Source: Arthrobacter sp. ISL-95 (GTDB lineage: Bacteria > Actinomycetota > Actinomycetes > Actinomycetales > Micrococcaceae). Taken from it: 64,000 nucleotides of DNA. A model generated the notes under the pieces. That model was not told the origin of the DNA. It saw only the letters and a program-made list of their open reading frames with translations, and did no database searches. Location: NCBI RefSeq assembly GCF_018613695.1, contig NZ_JAGGPR010000003.1, positions 1 to 64,000 of the forward strand, in the 5' to 3' direction. The position numbers and the translations under genes are program-made. Every line of letters begins with the position of its first letter. Within the stretch, counting starts at the first letter, position 1. Of this stretch, positions 59,492-64,000 are shown piece by piece.

Positions 59492-61657
59492 CTAGCCCGC
59501 CTGCGCCAGCGCCAGTGGGAGAACGGCAGCCACGCCGACTTGGCGCAAGGCCCGGGCAGATACGGTCATGGTCCAGCGGCTGTCAATGATGTCGTCCACC
59601 AGCAACACGGGCTGCCCTCCCGTACCCGCCAATGCCTGGGCGAGTTCGGGGCCCACAACGAGGCGGTCCCAGACGCCGGCCAACCTGTAGGCACTGTTGC
59701 CCCCACGCGCACCGGTGGGCCCTGCGTGTTGGGGCTGCAACTGGCCCAGGTAAGGCATTCGTCCTATTCCGGCAATTCCCTGTGCCAAAGACTCCACCAG
59801 TTGGGGCTTGCTCCGGGACGGGATGCTGACAACCGCCACCGGACGTCCGACGCCGCTCCACGGTGTTCCCCCCTCGGCCCCCGACCATTCGCGCAGGACT
59901 TGGACGCAAGCCTGCAGCATGGCGGGATCCACGGCGCGGTCCGGAGCCCCTGCGGCGAACAACTCCCTCAAGGCACCGCCCCAACCCAGGTCGGTGAGCC
60001 TGGCAAGGATCCGTCCTTCGGAGAGGCTCTCATCCGGCTTGATCTTTCCCTTGACCGCCACACCCAGCCGGTCCATGCCGCTGGGCCACTGAAGGCGCGG
60101 CTCAACGGCCAGGCCCGCGCGCCGGAGAGTCTGGCCAGCGGCGTCGGCTGCCGAAGCCGCCACATCTACAGGGAACCAACGCCCGGCGCAGTTGTCGCAG
60201 CGTCCGCAAGCGGCTGCGGTTTCGTCATCCAGGACGGAGGTGATGAATTCCATGCGGCAGCCGGCTGTGTCTTGATAAATCACCATGGAATCCTGCTCAT
60301 CCACGCGGGCCTCAGCGATGCGTGCATAGCGCTCGGCGTCGTAGTTCCACGGCGTGCCGGTCGATCGCCAACCGCCCCCAACGCGTTCCACCGCGCCATC
60401 AACCGCCAGGACTTTGAGGAGCAGCTCCAAAGGGGTGCGGCGGAGGTCTACACGGGCTTCCAGTGCGACAGTGGAAAGGGCTGATCCTGCCTCCCCCAGT
60501 ACGCTCAGCACGGCGTCGGCTTTCTCGGCCGATGGCATGGACGCTGTGGCGAAGTATTGCCAGATTTCGCGGTCTTCGGATCCCGGCAGCAACAGGACAT
60601 CTGCATTGGCTGCTCCACGGCCCGCACGGCCAACCTGCTGGTAGTAGGCAACTGGAGACGACGGAGCACCCAGGTGGATCACGAAGCCCAGATCCGGTTT
60701 GTCGAACCCCATACCCAGCGCGGACGTGGCCACAAGGGCTTTCACTTGGTTGTCCTTGAGGAGTTGTTCAGCCCGCTCCCGGTCTGCGGGGTCCGTCCGT
60801 CCCGTGTAGGACAGGACGTTGTGTCCGGCCTCGGCAAGGAGCCGCGCAGTGTCCTCTGCTGCCGAGACAGTGAGCGTGTAGATAATGCCGCTGCCGGGCA
60901 TGTCTGCAAGGTGGGTCAGCAGCCATCCGAGGCGATCCCGGGAATCGGGCAGCGTCAGGACACCGAGCCGCAATGATTCACGACCCAGAGCGCCGCGGAT
61001 GGTCAGCACTCCCGCGCCCAGTTGTTCCTCGATGTCGTGAACCACCCTGGAGTTGGCCGTGGCCGTGGTGGCCAAGACGGGGACAGAGCCCGGCAGTTGT
61101 GCAATGAGATCCGCAATGCGGCGGTAATCGGGACGGAAATCATGTCCCCAGTCCGAAATACAGTGAGCCTCGTCAATCACCAGAAGCCCGGTTCGACGAA
61201 TAAGCTCCGGGAGCTGGTTCTCCCTGAAGGAAGGGTTGGTGAGCCGTTCCGGGGAGACCAGAAGGACATCTACCTCGTCCGCGGCCAACTGGGCCAGGAC
61301 TGTGTCCCACTCCAGGGCGTTCGCGGAGTTGATGGCGACGGCCCGCACCCCGGCCCGGGCAGCAGCGGCCACTTGATCACGCATGAGGGCAAGCAAAGGC
61401 GACACAATGAGCGTTGGTCCGGCGCCCCGCCGACGCAGCAGCAATGAAGCCACAAAGTAAACCGCGGACTTACCCCAGCCGGTGCGCTGTACCACCAAGG
61501 TCCGGCGGCCTGCGTCCACCAAGGCCTCGATGGCTTCATACTGTCCGTCATGGAACTGCGCTTCAGGGTGACCCACCAACTCACGAAGGCACGCCAGCGC
61601 CTGCTCATGGGTAGGTGATTGCACGGAAACGGCAGCGATTGGGGAGTTGTTGGCCAT
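59492..61657 (-). CDS. RecQ-type DNA helicase with phosphoribosyltransferase-like C-terminus
   Basis: A 721-residue protein. The helicase core shows motif I TGWGKSAVYF, Ia SPLLALMRDQV, II VIDEAHCISDWGHDFRP, III ATTATAN, and V-VI ATSALGMGFDKPD and QVGRAGRG. Zinc-site cysteines are in CRMEF and CGRCDNC. Instead of a standard HRDC domain, the last 180 residues end in VLLVDDIIDSRWTMT, which matches the PRPP-binding loop of type I phosphoribosyltransferases (ComF-like). The helicase should unwind 3'-tailed DNA during repair. ATG at 61657; a TTG one codon earlier is also in frame. Confidence 0.88.
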   Translation of the reverse strand: MANNSPIAAVSVQSPTHEQALACLRELVGHPEAQFHDGQYEAIEALVDAGRRTLVVQRTGWGKSAVYFVASLLLRRRGAGPTLIVSPLLALMRDQVAAAARAGVRAVAINSANALEWDTVLAQLAADEVDVLLVSPERLTNPSFRENQLPELIRRTGLLVIDEAHCISDWGHDFRPDYRRIADLIAQLPGSVPVLATTATANSRVVHDIEEQLGAGVLTIRGALGRESLRLGVLTLPDSRDRLGWLLTHLADMPGSGIIYTLTVSAAEDTARLLAEAGHNVLSYTGRTDPADRERAEQLLKDNQVKALVATSALGMGFDKPDLGFVIHLGAPSSPVAYYQQVGRAGRGAANADVLLLPGSEDREIWQYFATASMPSAEKADAVLSVLGEAGSALSTVALEARVDLRRTPLELLLKVLAVDGAVERVGGGWRSTGTPWNYDAERYARIAEARVDEQDSMVIYQDTAGCRMEFITSVLDDETAAACGRCDNCAGRWFPVDVAASAADAAGQTLRRAGLAVEPRLQWPSGMDRLGVAVKGKIKPDESLSEGRILARLTDLGWGGALRELFAAGAPDRAVDPAMLQACVQVLREWSGAEGGTPWSGVGRPVAVVSIPSRSKPQLVESLAQGIAGIGRMPYLGQLQPQHAGPTGARGGNSAYRLAGVWDRLVVGPELAQALAGTGGQPVLLVDDIIDSRWTMTVSARALRQVGVAAVLPLALAQAG

Positions 61658-61782
61658 CAACCCAGTATTCCAGCCGACCCTGACAGCCAGAACCCGACTG
61701 CCTCGCTATGTGGACAAACACTATCCACAGGTCAAGTCTTCAGGTTCAACCCCAACTGCGTTGCCACAGTAGGATTGAGCCC

Positions 61783-63201
61783 GTGACTAGCGAGCAGAAC
61801 AAGACATTCGACCTCTCGGCTTCCTTCAAGGCGTACGACGTCCGGGGCATCGTGGGTGAAACCATCACGGCTGAAATCGTCGAGGCCGTTGGTGCTGCCT
61901 TCATCGACGTCCTGGGCTTGGAGGGTGAAACAGTACTGGTTGGCGGCGACATGCGTCCCTCCTCCCCGGAGTTCATCCAGGCCTTTGCCAACGGGGCTGC
62001 CACGCGTGGCGCTAATGTCCAGTTGCTGGACCTCATTTCAACCGACGAGCTTTACTACGCCTGCGGGGCCTTGAACGCTGCCGGCGCAACGTTTACCGCC
62101 AGTCACAACCCCGCCGCGTACAACGGGATCAAGATGTCCAAGGCCGGCGCCCAGCCCATATCCTCCGAGAGCGGCTTGAAGGAAATCCAGGCCCTCGCTG
62201 AGCAGTACCTGAACACCGGCATGATCCCCGCGGCGGCCACCCGCGGCGAGATCGGCGTCCAAGACGTCCTGAAGGACTACTCCGAGTACCTTCGGAAGCT
62301 CGTTGACCTTTCCGGGTCCCGTCCTCTCAAGGTCGTGGTAGATGCAGGCAACGGCATGGCCGGCCTCACCACCCCCGCCGTGCTCGGTGACAAACTCCTC
62401 CCGGCGCTGCCCTTCGAAATCGTTCCCCTCTATTTCGAACTCGACGGCTCGTTCCCGAACCACCCCGCCAACCCCTTGGAGCCGGAAAACCTGCGCGACC
62501 TCCAGGCCGCCGTCGTCAAGCACGGCGCGGACATCGGCCTCGCATTCGACGGCGACGCGGACCGCTGCTTCGTCATTGACGAAAAGGGCGAGCCCGTTTC
62601 CCCTTCTGCGATCACCGGCATGGTGGCCCGGCGAGAGATTGCCCGCGCCCAAGCCTCGGGTGAAGAGAACCCCGTGATCATCCACAACCTCCTCACCTCC
62701 AAAGCTGTGCCCGAGCTTGTTGCCAAGGACGGCGGCCGTGCCGTACGGACCCGTGTTGGACACTCCTTCATCAAGGCCGTCATGGCCGAGGAAGGTGCAG
62801 TATTCGGTGGAGAGCACTCGGCACACTTCTACTTCCGGGATTTCTGGAACGCTGACACCGGCATGCTCGCCGCCATGCACGTCCTCGCTGCCTTGGGTGA
62901 GCAGGATGGTCCGCTCTCCGAACTCGGCCGCCAATACGAGCCCTATGTCTCCTCCGGTGAAATCAACTCCGAGATCGAGGACAAAGCCGGTGCCGTGGAA
63001 CGCGTTCGCATCGACTTCGAAACCGAAGACATCGACATCGACCACATGGACGGCAGCACGTTCACGGCCAAGGACGGCAGCTGGTGGTTTAACCTCCGCC
63101 CGTCCAACACCGAGCCCTTCCTTCGCTTGAACGCAGAAGCCAAGGATCAGGCAACCATGGAGAAGATCCGGGACCGCGTTCTGGCCCTGGTCCGGTCCTA
63201 G
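61783..63201 (+). CDS. manB: phosphomannomutase/phosphoglucomutase
   Basis: A 472-residue alpha-phosphohexomutase interconverting mannose (or glucose) 6- and 1-phosphate for GDP-mannose and polysaccharide synthesis. FKAYDVRGIVGE begins domain 1, TFTASHNPAAYNGIK holds the phosphoserine, LAFDGDADRCFVID binds magnesium, FGGEHSAHFYF is the sugar loop and RPSNTEPFLRLN the phosphate-binding loop. GTG at 61783 has AGGA eight bases upstream; an earlier ATG in frame lacks support. Confidence 0.93.
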   Translation: MTSEQNKTFDLSASFKAYDVRGIVGETITAEIVEAVGAAFIDVLGLEGETVLVGGDMRPSSPEFIQAFANGAATRGANVQLLDLISTDELYYACGALNAAGATFTASHNPAAYNGIKMSKAGAQPISSESGLKEIQALAEQYLNTGMIPAAATRGEIGVQDVLKDYSEYLRKLVDLSGSRPLKVVVDAGNGMAGLTTPAVLGDKLLPALPFEIVPLYFELDGSFPNHPANPLEPENLRDLQAAVVKHGADIGLAFDGDADRCFVIDEKGEPVSPSAITGMVARREIARAQASGEENPVIIHNLLTSKAVPELVAKDGGRAVRTRVGHSFIKAVMAEEGAVFGGEHSAHFYFRDFWNADTGMLAAMHVLAALGEQDGPLSELGRQYEPYVSSGEINSEIEDKAGAVERVRIDFETEDIDIDHMDGSTFTAKDGSWWFNLRPSNTEPFLRLNAEAKDQATMEKIRDRVLALVRS

Positions 63202-63209
63202 GAACCAGC

Positions 63210-63665
63210 ATGAACGAAGAACCAGCCACCGCGCCCAGCGAGGGCGAATCCGTCCAGGACCGTGAACTCCGCGAGACGCTGGGCACAGCACTCGGGACGG
63301 CCCAGGAACATATTCAGCAGAACGGCGGGTTCTTTCCGTTCGGCGTCACACTCTCGAACGATGACGAACTGCGGATAGTCATGATCGCCCCGGGCGAGCC
63401 GGACGATAATGGCGAGGTGGATGCCGGCCAGATGTTGACCGACATCCACGAATTGCTGCGCCAAGGCCGTGATGATTTCAAGGCTGTAGCTGTTGTGAGT
63501 GACGTCAGCCTGCCGGATCATGGATCTGACGGCATTCATGGTGCAGCCGAACACAGGGGCGGCGAAGTCCGTGCGGCCATCATTCCGTACACTCCCACGG
63601 TGGACGGTTTAGAATTTAGGGCCATGGAGCCCGATACCCACGAGCCATCCATCTGGGTGGACTAG
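63210..63665 (+). CDS. small conserved acidic protein downstream of manB
   Basis: The 151-residue protein is acidic and soluble. Its middle, NGGFFPFGVTLSNDDELRIV and LRQGRDDFKAVAVVSDVSL, reads like a small conserved alpha/beta domain of actinobacterial hypothetical proteins. It starts nine bases after the manB stop and is probably cotranscribed. I do not recognise a function. Confidence 0.75.
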   Translation: MNEEPATAPSEGESVQDRELRETLGTALGTAQEHIQQNGGFFPFGVTLSNDDELRIVMIAPGEPDDNGEVDAGQMLTDIHELLRQGRDDFKAVAVVSDVSLPDHGSDGIHGAAEHRGGEVRAAIIPYTPTVDGLEFRAMEPDTHEPSIWVD

Positions 63666-63687
63666 ACCTTACCCGTGAGCTGATCCT

Positions 63688-64000
63688 ATGAAAATCAATG
63701 CCTTCGCAGATGTCAGCCTCCGCGCCATCATGGTGTTGGCCGCTGCTCCCGAGGGCACACTGCTTACCACCCAAGCGGTGGCCGATGCCGTGGGGACACC
63801 GTACAACCATGTCAGCAAGGCAATGGTCCGCTTGCGGGCGCTGGGCTACATCGACGTTGAACGGGGACGGCTCGGCGGTTCCCGGCTCAATGAATCCGGT
63901 CGGAGGGCCACCGTTGGAGAAGTCCTCCGGCATCTGGACAGCCGCCAGGATCCAGCGGAGTGCCAATCCCCCACAAAGAACTGCCCGCTCATCAATGAGT
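63688..64000 (+). CDS. Rrf2-family regulator, cut by window end
   Basis: The first 104 residues are present. The winged-helix DNA-binding domain MKINAFADVSLRAIMVLAAA with VADAVGTPYNHVSKAMVRLR and GYIDVERGRLGGSRLN is typical of Rrf2 proteins. Two cysteines in ECQSPTKNCPL match the region where NsrR and related sensors bind an iron-sulfur cluster, so an NO-sensing NsrR-like protein is likely. The third cysteine would lie beyond the edge. Confidence 0.85.
   Translation, partial: MKINAFADVSLRAIMVLAAAPEGTLLTTQAVADAVGTPYNHVSKAMVRLRALGYIDVERGRLGGSRLNESGRRATVGEVLRHLDSRQDPAECQSPTKNCPLINE

Overview
The window is chromosomal DNA from a high-GC Gram-positive bacterium. Gene content and protein style point to the Micrococcaceae, most likely Arthrobacter or Paenarthrobacter: GlgE-type glucan synthesis, SenX3-RegX3-PhoU, CarD, the proteasome activator Bpa, many GTG starts and strong codon bias toward G/C. 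The genus is inferred from family knowledge, not from a database search.

Layout. 1-251: two tandem promoters pointing left out of the window that resemble an rRNA-operon leader. 295-13823: storage-glucan and trehalose block, with glgE, treS and a maltokinase-GlgB fusion on the minus strand, glgP divergent to them, and a secreted RNase/barstar pair next to glgX. 14064-14873: nitrilase-family hydrolase, followed by a 32-bp tandem repeat field and GC-rich hairpins. 15240-20086: carD, ispD, ispF, a lipoprotein, cysS and rlmB. 20365-23828: a lipoprotein, then regX3-senX3 divergent from phoU across a clear PHO box. 23968-31529: gpmA, a methyltransferase, a MetB-like enzyme, tmk-holB, a secreted TAP-type peptidase and a HAD hydrolase. 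31746-33452: tRNA-Thr followed by the remains of a hipBA toxin-antitoxin pair and an unrecognised protein. 33509-38999: two membrane proteins with an M20 amidohydrolase, a divergent amidase and a double Lrp-type regulator, probably one amide-utilisation module. 39154-45573: aldo/keto reductase, the bpa operon, cstA-ybdD, a PadR regulator and a quinone oxidoreductase. 45676-51463: tRNA-Ser(UGA), a glyoxalase-like protein and a 1510-residue secreted nuclease/5'-nucleotidase. 51546-57576: a cycA-type permease under a tandem glycine riboswitch, an FAD protein and an S9 peptidase. 57722-64000: tRNA-Ser(GCU), an MFS exporter, a RecQ helicase with a C-terminal phosphoribosyltransferase-like domain, phosphomannomutase, a small conserved protein and a truncated Rrf2 regulator.

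How parts work together. TreS, the maltokinase half of the fusion, GlgE and GlgB form the full trehalose-to-branched-glucan route, and GlgP plus GlgX reverse it. SenX3-RegX3-PhoU and the secreted nuclease/5'-nucleotidase fit a phosphate-scavenging response. The most unusual items are: a structured dispersed element found twice with compensatory base changes (15113-15145 and 23912-23947), the maltokinase-GlgB fusion with its own internal ribosome binding site, the hipBA remnant beside tRNA-Thr, the RecQ-phosphoribosyltransferase fusion, the glycine riboswitch on a permease, and the divergent amide-utilisation module with a candidate operator. No mobile element, CRISPR array or phage was seen.
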